Part shown: piece by piece, positions 19,530-28,046 of the stretch | Numbering within the stretch: position 1 is the stretch's first letter | How the letters are laid out: each line of letters begins with the position of its first letter | Made by a program: the position numbers and the translations under genes | The notes under the pieces: model-generated | What the model saw: only the letters and a program-made list of their open reading frames with translations | Database searches by the model: none | What the model was told of the DNA's origin: nothing | Source: Comamonas testosteroni ATCC 11996 | GTDB taxonomy: Bacteria; Pseudomonadota; Gammaproteobacteria; Burkholderiales; Burkholderiaceae_C | Assembly: GCF_000241525.1 (NCBI RefSeq) | Contig: NZ_AHIL01000008.1 | Location: 38,955 to 102,954, forward strand | Direction: 5' to 3' | Length of the DNA stretch: 64,000 nt

Positions 19530-19838
19530 GTGCGAGACCCGGTGATAGAGACAATCCAAAGCAACCCCGCCTACCAGCAACTGCGCCGCAAGCGCAACCG
19601 CCTGGGCCTGGCGCTGACCGTTCTGATGCTGATCGTGTACTACGGCTATGTCGCGCTGATCGCGTTCGACAAGGAATTCCTGGCCCGGCCCATCGGCGCG
19701 GGAGTGACCACGCTGGGCATTCCCATCGGCATGGGCGTCATCATTTTTTCCGTGATCATTACCGGCCTCTATGTGCGCCGCGCCAACAACGAGTTTGATC
19801 AGCTCACCCGCGACATCCTCAAAGGCATCAAGCAATGA
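19530..19838 (+). CDS. DUF485 membrane protein, ActP partner
   Basis: A 102-residue protein with two transmembrane helices ([20 protein letters not shown] and [16 protein letters not shown]). The GTG at 19530 is chosen because AAAGGAGA sits at ideal spacing; the in-frame ATG at 19470 has none. DUF485 (YjcH-like) genes commonly precede actP, and here the stop overlaps the actP start by four bases, implying translational coupling. The role in acetate uptake is not settled. Confidence 0.88.
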   Translation: MRDPVIETIQSNPAYQQLRRKRNRLGLALTVLMLIVYYGYVALIAFDKEFLARPIGAGVTTLGIPIGMGVIIFSVIITGLYVRRANNEFDQLTRDILKGIKQ

Positions 19839-21568
19839 AGCAGCGCATCTCTTCCCAATGGCTGGCGGGCGCTGTGGCGCTGGCCGCAACAGCTCCTGTG
19901 CTGGCCGCCGGCGGCGACGTCGGCAACGCCGCCAAGCAGGCCACCAACTGGACGGCCATCATCATGTTCACCGCCTTTGTGGTGGCAACCCTGTGGATCA
20001 CCAAATGGGCTGCGGGCCGCACCAAGTCGGCCTCCGACTTCTACACCGCAGGCGGCGGCATCACCGGCTTTCAGAACGGTCTGGCGATTGCGGGCGACTA
20101 TATGTCCGCCGCTTCCTTCCTCGGTATCTCTGCCTCCGTCATGGCCAGCGGCTATGACGGCCTGATCTACTCCATCGGCTTTCTGGTCGGCTGGCCGATT
20201 CTGACTTTTCTGCTGGCGGAACGCCTGCGCAATCTGGGCCGCTTCACCTTTGCCGATGTGGCCGGCTACCGTTTCGAGCAAAAGCCCTTCCGGATTTTTG
20301 CCTCCTGCGGCACGCTGGTGGTGGTGGCCTTCTACCTGATTGCCCAGATGGTCGGCGCCGGCCAGCTCATCAAGCTGCTGTTCGGTCTGGACTACTGGAT
20401 CGCGGTGGTGCTGGTGGGCGCGCTGATGATGATCTATGTGCTGTTCGGCGGCATGACGGCCACCACCTGGGTGCAGATCATCAAGGCCTGCCTGCTGCTG
20501 GCTGGCGTGACCTTCATGGGCTTCATGGTGTTGTCCAAATACGGCTTCAGCCCCGAGGCACTGTTTGCCGAAGGCGTGAAGGTACGCACCCAGATCGCCG
20601 CGAACGGCGGCGCAGAGCCTTCCGTGGCAGAAAAGCTCGGCCTGGCCATCATGGGACCGGGCGGCTTCATCAAGGACCCGATCTCCGCCATCAGCTTCGG
20701 CATGGCGCTGATGTTCGGCACCCTGGGCCTGCCCCACATCCTGATGCGCTTCTTCACCGTGCCTGATGCCAAGGAAGCGCGCAAGAGCGTGTTCTGGGCC
20801 ACGACCTGGATCGGCTACTTCTATGTGCTGATCTTCATCATCGGCTTCGGCGCCATCACCCTGGTGCTCACCAACCCCGAAATGGCGGACACGGCCAAGG
20901 GCGTGATCCACGGCGGCGCGGGCACGGCCAATATGGCAGCCGTTCTGGTGGCCAAGAGCGTGGGCGGCGATGTGTTCTACGGCTTCATCTCGGCCGTAGC
21001 CTTTGCCACGATTCTGGCTGTGGTCGCAGGTCTGACCCTGTCCGGCGCATCGGCCGTCTCGCACGATCTGTACGCCACCGTGATCAAGAAGGGCAAGGCC
21101 GACAGCGCCTCCGAACTGCGGGTTTCGCGCATCACCACGCTGTGCCTGGGCTTTGTCGCCGTGCTGCTGGGCATTGTGTTCGAGAAGCAGAACATCGCCT
21201 TCATGGTTTCGCTGGCCTTTGCCGTGGCGGCTTCGGCCAACTTCCCGCCGCTGCTGCTGTCCGTGCTGTGGAAAGACTGCACCACCAAGGGCGCCGTCAT
21301 CGGCGGCTTCATGGGCCTGGTCTCCTCCGTGGGTCTGACCATCGTCTCGCCCTCGGTATGGGAAGGCACCTTGGGCAACCCGGCCGGCTCGGCATGGTTC
21401 CCCTACGCCTCGCCTGCACTGTTCTCCATGGCGATCGGCTTCTTTGGCGTGTGGCTGTTCTCCGTGCTCGACAAGAGCGCTCAGGCTGCCAAGGAGCGCT
21501 CCGTGTTCCCTGCGCAGCAAGTGCGTTCGGAAACCGGTCTGGGTGCTGCAGGCGCATCCGGCCACTGA
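19835..21568 (+). CDS. actP: Cation/acetate symporter of the SSS family
   Basis: ActP takes up acetate and related short monocarboxylates with sodium. 577 residues: an N-terminal signal-like helix ([19 protein letters not shown]), then 13 predicted helices. SSS signatures include [33 protein letters not shown] and [24 protein letters not shown]. Length is slightly above E. coli ActP (549). It is the second gene of a two-gene operon with DUF485. The acyl-CoA synthetase and thiolase genes elsewhere in the window fit growth on short acids. Confidence 0.93.
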   Translation: MKQRISSQWLAGAVALAATAPVLAAGGDVGNAAKQATNWTAIIMFTAFVVATLWITKWAAGRTKSASDFYTAGGGITGFQNGLAIAGDYMSAASFLGISASVMASGYDGLIYSIGFLVGWPILTFLLAERLRNLGRFTFADVAGYRFEQKPFRIFASCGTLVVVAFYLIAQMVGAGQLIKLLFGLDYWIAVVLVGALMMIYVLFGGMTATTWVQIIKACLLLAGVTFMGFMVLSKYGFSPEALFAEGVKVRTQIAANGGAEPSVAEKLGLAIMGPGGFIKDPISAISFGMALMFGTLGLPHILMRFFTVPDAKEARKSVFWATTWIGYFYVLIFIIGFGAITLVLTNPEMADTAKGVIHGGAGTANMAAVLVAKSVGGDVFYGFISAVAFATILAVVAGLTLSGASAVSHDLYATVIKKGKADSASELRVSRITTLCLGFVAVLLGIVFEKQNIAFMVSLAFAVAASANFPPLLLSVLWKDCTTKGAVIGGFMGLVSSVGLTIVSPSVWEGTLGNPAGSAWFPYASPALFSMAIGFFGVWLFSVLDKSAQAAKERSVFPAQQVRSETGLGAAGASGH

Positions 21569-21578
21569 TGATCTGAAT

Positions 21579-21657
21579 GGCCCGGCGTCATGCCGGGCCC
21601 TGGCAGGAATCTGCCCTCACCTCGGCCCGCAGAGACCGCCACGGTTTTCTGCGGGCC
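21579..21657. terminator. Paired hairpins between convergent actP and lysR
   Basis: GGCCCGGC-GTCAT-GCCGGGCC at 21579-21599, then GGCCCGCAGA (21624-21633) paired with TCTGCGGGCC (21648-21657), followed by TTGTTC. The second lies directly after the LysR stop and can serve both directions, but T-tracts are weak. Confidence 0.55.
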
Positions 21658-21661
21658 TTGT

Positions 21662-22582
21662 TCATTCCACGTCCAGCCCGCCGGCCTGCGCCAGCTCGAA
21701 CAGCAACTCACGCGCCCACTGGTGTCCGGGAGAGCGATGGGTGCGCGCATGCCAGGCAGCCGTCTTGGTGAAGCCCGGAATCTCCAGCGGCGGCTCCAGC
21801 ACCACCAGTCCCGAGTCGGGCTTGACCAGCCGCCGCGGCACGACGGCAATCAGATCGCAGCTGCGCAGGATTTCGGGCAGCACCAGAAAGCTGGTCACGG
21901 ACAGCGCCACGCGCCGGCGCAGCCCCAGGCGCTCCAGTGCCTCGTCCGTCACACCATGGAAACTGCCTCCGTCATAGGACACCAGCGCATGATCCAGCGC
22001 GCAGAAGCGCTCCAGCGACAGGCCACGCCGGCGCGCATCGGGATGGCCCTGGCGCATCACGCAGACATAGCGCTCGTCGAACAGGCGGCGCGCATGCAGA
22101 TCGGGGGCCGTGCGCTCCGGCGTGACCAGCGCCAGATCGATATCGCCGCGCTCCAATCGCTCGTGCAGCGGCAGATGCTGGGCCGGCACCACGGCCACAC
22201 ACAGACCGGGCGCGCGCTGGCGCAACACGGCCAGAAACGGCAACACCACCGCCTGCAGCGCGTAATCCGTGGCGGCAATGCGCAGCGTCATATGCGCCGT
22301 GGCCGGATCAAAGGCCTGGGGACGCAGCAGCGCTTCGGCATTGCACAGCAATTCCTTGAGCGGCCCTGCCAGTGCGAGCGCGCGCAACGTGGGGGCGATG
22401 CCGCGCTGCGTGCGCACGAACAGGGGATCGTCGAAGCTCTCGCGCAGCCGCGTAAGCATGCCGCTGACCGCGGGCTGGGTCAGCGCCAGACGCTCGGCAG
22501 CGCGCGTCACGCTGCGCTCGTCCAGCAGCGCATCCAGGGCCTTGAGCAGATTCAGATCCAGGCTCTTGATATCAGTCGGCAT
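21662..22582 (-). CDS. LysR-family transcriptional regulator
   Basis: 306 residues. The winged helix-turn-helix is at the N-terminus (LDLNLLKALDALLDERSVTR ... LALTQPAVSGMLTRLR), followed by the two-lobed effector domain from about residue 95. The NodD/NahR-like start (DLNLL..L) suggests control of an aromatic or related catabolic gene. Only 83 bases separate its start from a divergent plus-strand gene remnant at 22666, the natural LysR target position; the next intact gene there is xenA. A candidate site ATTTC-N8-GAAAT lies at 22584-22601, next to the start codon. Confidence 0.9.
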   Translation of the reverse strand: MPTDIKSLDLNLLKALDALLDERSVTRAAERLALTQPAVSGMLTRLRESFDDPLFVRTQRGIAPTLRALALAGPLKELLCNAEALLRPQAFDPATAHMTLRIAATDYALQAVVLPFLAVLRQRAPGLCVAVVPAQHLPLHERLERGDIDLALVTPERTAPDLHARRLFDERYVCVMRQGHPDARRRGLSLERFCALDHALVSYDGGSFHGVTDEALERLGLRRRVALSVTSFLVLPEILRSCDLIAVVPRRLVKPDSGLVVLEPPLEIPGFTKTAAWHARTHRSPGHQWARELLFELAQAGGLDVE

Positions 22583-22665
22583 GATTTCACAAATCAGAAA
22601 TATCGATTGGATTTATTTCAACACAGACCCCATCATTTCCCCATTCCCTTCGACAGAAGCCCTGC

Positions 22666-22782
22666 ATGCACAGCATTCAATGGCCCGCCGACTACATGCC
22701 GGGCACCACCGAACACTTCGTCTCCAGCGAGCTCATTGCCCAGGGCCTGTATTCACCGCTTTCCGAGCCTCACTGCCCTTGA
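22666..22782 (+). pseudogene. N-terminal remnant of an SRPBCC (polyketide cyclase-like) gene
   Basis: A 38-codon frame starting MHSIQWPADYMPGTTEHFVS. The opening (I-x-W-P-x-x-Y-x-P-G-T-T-x-x-F-V-S-x-E) matches, from memory, the N-terminus of SRPBCC-domain proteins of about 150 residues. After SSELIAQGL the sequence diverges and stops at HCP, one base before a family B repeat. The remaining 110 or so residues are absent. It is divergent to the LysR gene, as an intact target would be. Confidence 0.6.
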
Positions 22783-22873
22783 TTTTTTGATAGCTGTCAG
22801 CACTTTCATTAATTGAATTTCAGATTGTTTTCATACTGAAAACTAGCAATGAAAGTCGATAGGCGCTATCAAA
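22783..22873. repeat. Dispersed A/T-rich inverted repeat, family B, copy 2
   Basis: The best-formed copy. Outer arms TTTGATAGC and GCTATCAAA, middle arms ACTTTCATT and AATGAAAGT, inner arms TTTCAG and CTGAAA, enclosing an A/T-rich loop. It shares AATTGAATTTCAGAT with the copy at 27928. It begins at the broken end of the SRPBCC remnant. Confidence 0.75.
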
Positions 22874-22937
22874 CTATTTGCATCCTGCCCTGCCGCAGGA
22901 CTGCCGACTTCTTCCATTCGCACCACCGATACTCCGC

Positions 22938-24056
22938 ATGTCTGCACTCTTTACCCCTTTCACTCTCAAAAGCCTGACCCTGCGCAACCGCATCGCCATT
23001 CCGCCGATGTGCCAGTACAGCGCCGTGGACGGTCTCACCAATGACTGGCACCAGGTTCACTACGCCTCCATGGCGCGCGGCGGCGCGGGGCTGGTGATCG
23101 TCGAAGCCACGGGCGTGTCGCCCGAGGGCCGCATCTCGCCCGATTGCACCGGCCTGTGGAACGACGCCCAGATCGACGGCATGTCGCGCATTGCCTCCGG
23201 CATCAAGGCCGCAGGCGCCGTGCCCGGCATCCAGATCGGCCATGCCGGGCGCAAGGCCAGCGCCAACAATCCCTGGGAAGGCGACGACCATATTGCCGAA
23301 GGCGATGCCCGCGGCTGGCAGCCGATTGCGCCATCGGCCATCGCCTTTGGCGGCGGTCTGCCGCGCGTGCCCCGCGCCATGACGCTTGCGGACATCGCCC
23401 GCGTGCAGGCCGACTTTGTCGCGGCAGCCCGCCGCGCCCTTGCTGCCGGCTTTGAATGGCTGGAGCTGCACTTTGCCCACGGCTATCTGGCGCAGAGCTT
23501 TTTCTCGCCCCACAGCAACCAGCGCGACGATGCCTATGGCGGCAGCTTCAGCAACCGCGCCCGCTTTCTGCTGGAGACCGTGGCCAAGGTGCGCGAGGTC
23601 TGGCCCGAGCATCTGCCGCTGACAGCGCGTTTCGGCGTCATCGAGTACGACGGCCGCGATGAAGAAACGCTGGAGGAATCCATCGCCGTCACGCGCCAGA
23701 TGCGCGAGCGCGGCCTGGACCTGCTCAATGTCAGCGTCAACTTCGTGATTCCCGATGTGAAGATCCCCTGGGGCACGCCCGCCTTCCTCGCTCCCATTGC
23801 CCAGCGCGTGAGCCGCAGCGCCGGCCTGCCCGTGGCATCGAGCTGGGGCATGGATGAACCACAGATTGCCGAGCGCATCGTGGCCGACGGCCAGGTCGAT
23901 CTGGTGATGATCGGCCGCGCCCATCTGGCCAATCCGCACTACGCCTACCAGCTGGCGCAAAGCCTGGGCGTTGCCCGTCCCGACTGGACCCTGCCCGCTC
24001 CCTATGCCCACTGGCTGGAGCGCTATCGCGGCGCCGCCAAGCAGGCCGCAGCCTGA
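22938..24056 (+). CDS. xenA: Old yellow enzyme, XenA-type NAD(P)H:flavin ene-reductase
   Basis: FMN-dependent reductase of activated alkenes, quinones and nitro compounds. From the ATG at 22938 it is 372 residues, beginning MSALFTPFTLKSLTLRNRIA. It follows Pseudomonas XenA closely by memory: IPPMCQYS near the FMN (with the XenA/YqjM-type Cys), GIQIGHAGRKASAN, ELHFAHGYLAQSFFSPHSN with the His pair region, YDGRDEETLEESI, MIGRAHLANPHYA and the end APYAHWLERYR. An earlier in-frame start at 22878 adds 20 unrelated residues. A 355-base gap to lysR holds only the SRPBCC remnant and repeat B2. Confidence 0.92.
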   Translation: MSALFTPFTLKSLTLRNRIAIPPMCQYSAVDGLTNDWHQVHYASMARGGAGLVIVEATGVSPEGRISPDCTGLWNDAQIDGMSRIASGIKAAGAVPGIQIGHAGRKASANNPWEGDDHIAEGDARGWQPIAPSAIAFGGGLPRVPRAMTLADIARVQADFVAAARRALAAGFEWLELHFAHGYLAQSFFSPHSNQRDDAYGGSFSNRARFLLETVAKVREVWPEHLPLTARFGVIEYDGRDEETLEESIAVTRQMRERGLDLLNVSVNFVIPDVKIPWGTPAFLAPIAQRVSRSAGLPVASSWGMDEPQIAERIVADGQVDLVMIGRAHLANPHYAYQLAQSLGVARPDWTLPAPYAHWLERYRGAAKQAAA

Positions 24057-24183
24057 GTCGGCCGTCGCCCCCTCAACGCGCCAAAGATCTCGATCGCAAG
24101 GAGGCCGGCTGCCTGCGCTCCTGCGCCATGCAGCCGGGCACGGTTTTCACCGGCGGACCCGCCCTTGCGTGACAGGCGCCGGC

Positions 24184-25107
24184 TCAGGAGACGCTGGCGC
24201 GCTCCAGCACCGCCAGCACGTTGCGCGCCGCTCCCACGCCCATGTTCACATAGGCATCCGAGGTCACGCCGCCGATGTGCGGGCTGAGGATGAAACCCGG
24301 CTGATGCAGGAACGGGTGGCCGGCCGCCATGGGCTCGACGGCGAAGCTGTCCAGGCCTGCGGCGCTGACCTGGCCTTGCTGCACGGCGGCCAGCAGCGCG
24401 GCCTCGTCGATGAGTCCGCCGCGCGCGGTGTTGACCACAATCACGCCGCGCCTGCAGCACGACAGGGTTGCGGCGTTGAGCAGGTCGCGGTTGTCGTCGG
24501 TCAGCGGGCAGTGCAGCGAGATCGCATCGCTTTCGCGCCACAGCGTATCCAGGTCTACGGCCTGCACGTAGCTGGGCAGCTGGCCCGCAAAGGGATCGAA
24601 ACCGATCACGCGCATGCCCAGTGCATCGGCCATCTTCGCAAAGCGCAGGCCTATGGCGCCCAGGCCGACCAGGCCCACGGTGCGCCCGGCCAGCTCCAGG
24701 CTTTTGTGCGTGGGCTTGTCCCAATGGCCGGAGTGCATGCGCGAGTCCAGCTGCACCACCGACTTGGCGCAGGCCAGCAGCAGGGCCAGAGCCTGTTCGG
24801 CCACAGCCGCCGCGTTGGCCCCGACCGCCGCCACGACCTCGATGCCGCGCTGCGCGGCCGCGGCCTTGTCTATGGTGTCCGTGCCGCTGCCGTGCTTGGA
24901 GATCACCTTGAGCGAAGGTCCGGCGTCCATGACCGCAGCCCCCACCTTGCCGTAGCGCACGATGATGGCGACGGGATCATGCCGGCGGCACAGGGCCACC
25001 AGGTCTTGCTCGGTGGGCGTCTTGCCCGCGTAGACGATGTCGTAGCCTTGCAGCAGATCCAGGGCCTGCTGCGCCAGGTCAGCGCCCGTGACGATGATGG
25101 TGCTCAC
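24184..25107 (-). CDS. D-2-hydroxyacid dehydrogenase (NAD-dependent)
   Basis: 307 residues from a GTG at 25107 whose bases overlap the stop of the upstream gene (GTGA), indicating translational coupling. The Rossmann motif is GLVGLGAIGLRFA, followed by VVNTARGGLIDE with the catalytic Arg, and ILSPHIGGVT with the catalytic His. It reduces a 2-keto acid to a D-2-hydroxy acid or the reverse; substrate unknown. It lies last in the tctC-rraA-dehydrogenase cluster controlled presumably by the divergent IclR protein. Confidence 0.9.
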   Translation of the reverse strand: MSTIIVTGADLAQQALDLLQGYDIVYAGKTPTEQDLVALCRRHDPVAIIVRYGKVGAAVMDAGPSLKVISKHGSGTDTIDKAAAAQRGIEVVAAVGANAAAVAEQALALLLACAKSVVQLDSRMHSGHWDKPTHKSLELAGRTVGLVGLGAIGLRFAKMADALGMRVIGFDPFAGQLPSYVQAVDLDTLWRESDAISLHCPLTDDNRDLLNAATLSCCRRGVIVVNTARGGLIDEAALLAAVQQGQVSAAGLDSFAVEPMAAGHPFLHQPGFILSPHIGGVTSDAYVNMGVGAARNVLAVLERASVS

Positions 25108-25790
25108 AGCGTCTCTCCTTCCTTGAGCACGCCGGCCGCGCGCAGTGCGGCGGGCAGCCACTTCGAGGCCGTGTCGCCACGGGCGATGGCCTCTATGCGC
25201 GCGGCCTCGTCGGCCACTTTCCTGTCGGCCAGCGCCAGCATGGCGGGCGCCTTGGCGCGCTCGATCACGACCACGCCGTCGGCGTCGCCCACCACCAGGT
25301 CGCCTGGGTTCACCATCGCACCGCCGCAGGAGATGGGGTGATTGATGCGGCCGGGCACGAACTTGGTCGGTCCTGCGGGATTGAAGCCGGCGCTGAACAC
25401 CGCAAAACCCAGCTCCAGCAGCTCCAGCTTGTCGCGGATCGCGCCATCCACGATCACGCCGCCAAGGCCTTTCTTCTTGCAGGCGCTGAGCATCAGCGTA
25501 CCCATCAGGGCCGCAGTCTGGTCTCCCTTGCCGTCGATGACCAGGATATCGCCGGGCTTCGCGAGGGCGATGGCGGCGTGGATCATCAGGTTGTCTCCGG
25601 GGCGCACCTCGACGGTGAAGGCCGGGCCGGCGAGCTTCATGTCCTGGTGCACGGGTGCCACGCGTGCGTTCATGGTGCCGCGGCGGCCTGCCACGTCGGC
25701 CAGGATGGCGGCCTGAAAGCTCGAGGCCTTCTGGACGACCTCGGCGCTGACGCGCTCGAAGTCACGGATGATTTCTGAAAGTTGGCTCAT
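25104..25790 (-). CDS. RraA-like protein, candidate 4-hydroxy-4-methyl-2-oxoglutarate aldolase/oxaloacetate decarboxylase
   Basis: 228 residues starting MSQLSEIIRDFERVS. The fold is that of RraA/HMG aldolase: GDILVIDGKGD, GGVIVDGAIRDKLEL with the Gly and the Arg-Asp pair that bind pyruvate and Mg2+ in the aldolases, and a GDLVVGDADGVVVI strand. The retained GxxRD-type motif and the catabolic neighbourhood favour an aldolase/decarboxylase rather than an RNase E inhibitor. The stop overlaps the dehydrogenase start. The gene is separated from tctC by about 200 bases that hold hairpins. Confidence 0.85.
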   Translation of the reverse strand: MSQLSEIIRDFERVSAEVVQKASSFQAAILADVAGRRGTMNARVAPVHQDMKLAGPAFTVEVRPGDNLMIHAAIALAKPGDILVIDGKGDQTAALMGTLMLSACKKKGLGGVIVDGAIRDKLELLELGFAVFSAGFNPAGPTKFVPGRINHPISCGGAMVNPGDLVVGDADGVVVIERAKAPAMLALADRKVADEAARIEAIARGDTASKWLPAALRAAGVLKEGETL

Positions 25791-25884
25791 GATGGTTAGG
25801 TCCGCGGTTCGGTCCGGTTGCAGAGGTGAAAGTGACGAAGGAGCACGAGTGGCAGGGCGCACCGCGTCCTGCCCGCAAGGGCAC

Positions 25885-25932
25885 ATGCCAGGGATGTGCG
25901 TCAGACATATGCCTGGCATGTGCGCCAGGCAT
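25885..25932. repeat. Three-arm inverted repeat between tctC and the RraA-like gene
   Basis: ATGCCTGGC (25909-25917) pairs perfectly with GCCAGGCAT (25924-25932). ATGCCAGG (25885-25892) can instead pair with CCTGGCAT (25912-25919). The two pairings are mutually exclusive in the tctC-rraA leader RNA. There is no T-tract on either side. Confidence 0.5.
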
Positions 25933-25994
25933 GGCGCGGCAGGTGTACTGGTTGGGAGCTTTGTCGGCGCGGTGGCGCGGTGGAGTGATCGGCC

Positions 25995-26987
25995 TCAGTC
26001 CAGGCTGGCGCCCGAGTCCTTGACGATGCGGCCCCAGCGCGGCACCTCGGTGCGCAGCAGCTGGGCAAAGGCCTGGGGCGTGCCGCCCAGCACGTCGCCG
26101 CCCTCGGAGCGCAGCTTCTCGGCCACATCGGGCTGCTTCAGGGCCAGGTTGATGGCCTTGTTGAGCTGCTGCACGATGGCCTCGGGCGTGCCCGCGGGCG
26201 CCAGCACGCCGTACCAGGAGCTGGCCTCGAAGTCCTTGTAGCCGAGCTCGGCCAGCGTGGGCGTGTCGGGCAGCTGGCTGGAGCGCGCCAGCGAGGTCAC
26301 GACAATGGGCCGCAGCTTGCCGTTGCGCACCTGGCCCAGCAGTGTGGGAATGGCGGACATGTACAGATCGATCTGTCCGCCCACCAGGTCCGTCATGGCC
26401 TGGCCTGCTCCCTTGTAGGGCACATGGCGCAGGCTCATGCCCGAGATCTTCTGGGCCTGCTCGCCCGCCAGATGGGCCACGGTGCCGTTACCCGAATAGC
26501 CCAGGGTGATGCCGTCGGGCCTGGCCTTGGCCGCCGTAACCAGATCGGCAAAGGTCTTGTAGGGCGTGTTGGCGGGAGCGGCCATGACGATGGGCGCCGA
26601 GGACACCAGGGCCACGGGCGCCAGGCTCTTGATCGGGTCGTAGGGCAGCTTGGCGTAGAGCCAGGGGTTGATGGCGAGATTGCTGGTCTGGCCCATGACC
26701 AGGGTGTAGCCATCGGGTGCGGCCTTGGCCGCAGCGTCCACGCCCAGGTTGCCGCCCGCGCCGGGGCGGTTGTCCACCACCACGCTCCACTTGTTCTGCT
26801 CGGCCATCTTCTGGGCCACGGTGCGCGCAATCATGTCCGTGCCGCCGCCGGGCGGGAACGGCACGATCAGGCGGATCGGCTTGGCCGGATAGGCGGGCTG
26901 CGCCAGCGCGCCAGCGAAGGGGGTGACTACGGCCACGAAGCCGAGCACGGCGGCATGCAGGGCGCGCGAAAGCGGGCGAAAGTTCAT
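25995..26987 (-). CDS. Bug/TctC-family tripartite tricarboxylate receptor
   Basis: A periplasmic solute receptor of 330 residues. The signal peptide starts MNFRPLSRALHAAVLGFVAV and is cleaved near GALAQ. Family motifs are PIRLIVPFPPGGGTDMIAR, VVDNRPGAGGNLG, GYTLVMG and HVPYKGAGQAM. Bug receptors bind carboxylates through water-bridged backbone contacts; ligand is not readable. No TctA/TctB membrane genes are here, so it is an orphan receptor, as usual in Comamonadaceae. CAGGAGACAACAG precedes the ATG at 26987. It is divergent from iclR. Confidence 0.92.
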   Translation of the reverse strand: MNFRPLSRALHAAVLGFVAVVTPFAGALAQPAYPAKPIRLIVPFPPGGGTDMIARTVAQKMAEQNKWSVVVDNRPGAGGNLGVDAAAKAAPDGYTLVMGQTSNLAINPWLYAKLPYDPIKSLAPVALVSSAPIVMAAPANTPYKTFADLVTAAKARPDGITLGYSGNGTVAHLAGEQAQKISGMSLRHVPYKGAGQAMTDLVGGQIDLYMSAIPTLLGQVRNGKLRPIVVTSLARSSQLPDTPTLAELGYKDFEASSWYGVLAPAGTPEAIVQQLNKAINLALKQPDVAEKLRSEGGDVLGGTPQAFAQLLRTEVPRWGRIVKDSGASLD

Positions 26988-27068
26988 CTGTTGTCTCCTG
27001 TTGGTCGCTTTGAAGCGTGTTCTGATGCGTGCGGCCGGAATCCCCAACCGCTGGAGGCGACTTTAGGC

Positions 27069-27109
27069 AAACGTTTCAACCCATACAATGCTGTTTCGCA
27101 CAATGAAAC
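27069..27109 (+). promoter_or_regulatory. Candidate iclR promoter and IclR operators
   Basis: AAACGTTT palindrome at 27069-27076, a -10-like TACAAT at 27084-27089, then the inverted repeat GTTTC-N7-GAAAC at 27093-27109 where a transcript would begin, just before the ATG at 27120. The layout suits autorepression and control of the divergent tctC operon. No clear -35 is visible. Confidence 0.5.
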
Positions 27110-27119
27110 GCATTGCACC

Positions 27120-27878
27120 ATGAGCAACCCCACCCAATCCGCACAGAAGACCGGCGACGGCGTCATTGCCGTCACCCGCGCACTGCAGCTGCTCGAGGCC
27201 TTTGCGCTGGGCGAATCGCATCTTTCGCTGGCCGAACTCAGCCGGCGCTGCGGCCTGCACAAGACCACGGTGCTGCGGCTGGCGCGCACGCTGGCCCGGT
27301 CGGGCTACATGGTGCAGCGCGAGGACGGGGAATGGCGGCTGGGCCCTTCCTCGGGCTGGCTGGGCGCGCGCTACCAGGCGGGCTTCGATGTGCAGAACGT
27401 GCTGGAGCCCGCGCTGCGCGAGCTCACCCAACTCAGCGGCGAAAGCGCCGCCTTCTACGTGCGCGAGGGCCATGTGCGTACCTGCCTGGTACGCGTGGAA
27501 GGGCCGCAGGCCCTGCGCCACCATGCGCGCATGGGCGAGGGCTTGCCTCTGGACAAGGGCTCGCCGGGCCGCGTCATCCTGGCGTTCTCGGGCGAGCCCG
27601 GCGAGATCTACGAGCAGATCCGCCAAAAAGGCTACCACTGCTCCATCGGCGAGCGCGAGCTGGGTGTGGCGACGGTCTCGGCGCCAGTGTTCGGCATGCA
27701 CTGGCGGCTCATGGGATCAGTCTGCATCTCGGGCCCTGCATCGCGCCTGCCCGAGGCCAGACTCGAAGCCCTGGCCCGGACCGTGATCGCCGCAGCCAAC
27801 AAGCTGTCCTATGCGCTGGCCGGCAACTCCGCCACGCCGGCCGCCAGCCCTGTGCGCGCCACGCAGTGGCATCCCTGA
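27120..27878 (+). CDS. IclR-family transcriptional regulator
   Basis: 252 residues starting MSNPTQSAQKTGDGVIAVTR. The winged helix-turn-helix is at residues of about 15-75 (LSLAELSRRCGLHKTTVLRL), followed by the GAF-like effector domain with its C-terminal signature region (VATVSAPVFG). It is divergent from the tctC-rraA-dehydrogenase operon with 132 bases between starts, so it probably senses the substrate of that pathway. Longer in-frame extension upstream runs through the tctC promoter and signal peptide and is rejected. Confidence 0.9.
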   Translation: MSNPTQSAQKTGDGVIAVTRALQLLEAFALGESHLSLAELSRRCGLHKTTVLRLARTLARSGYMVQREDGEWRLGPSSGWLGARYQAGFDVQNVLEPALRELTQLSGESAAFYVREGHVRTCLVRVEGPQALRHHARMGEGLPLDKGSPGRVILAFSGEPGEIYEQIRQKGYHCSIGERELGVATVSAPVFGMHWRLMGSVCISGPASRLPEARLEALARTVIAAANKLSYALAGNSATPAASPVRATQWHP

Positions 27879-27927
27879 AGGCAGGGAACCGGCCCCGAGA
27901 GGATTCATTCTTGTCGGAATGAAGATT

Positions 27928-28022
27928 CAAAAACAATAGCTTTTACCGCTTATTGGAATTGAATTTCAGATACTTTTATATCTGAGTTACTTATCCATCA
28001 ACCGGTAGAAGCTATCTTTTTA
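27928..28022. repeat. Dispersed A/T-rich inverted repeat, family B, copy 3
   Basis: AATAGCTTTTACCG pairs with CGGTAGAAGCTATC at the ends; the centre has AATTGAATTTCAGATAC. It lies between the convergent iclR and SDR genes, where it may also act as a weak bidirectional terminator. Confidence 0.7.
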
Positions 28023-28046
28023 TGCATTGGATGTGCTCGGGTGAGC

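Noticed and set aside
19799..21565. 588-codon minus-strand frame over actP
   Set aside because: Antisense shadow; actP has full SSS signatures and a coupled DUF485 partner.
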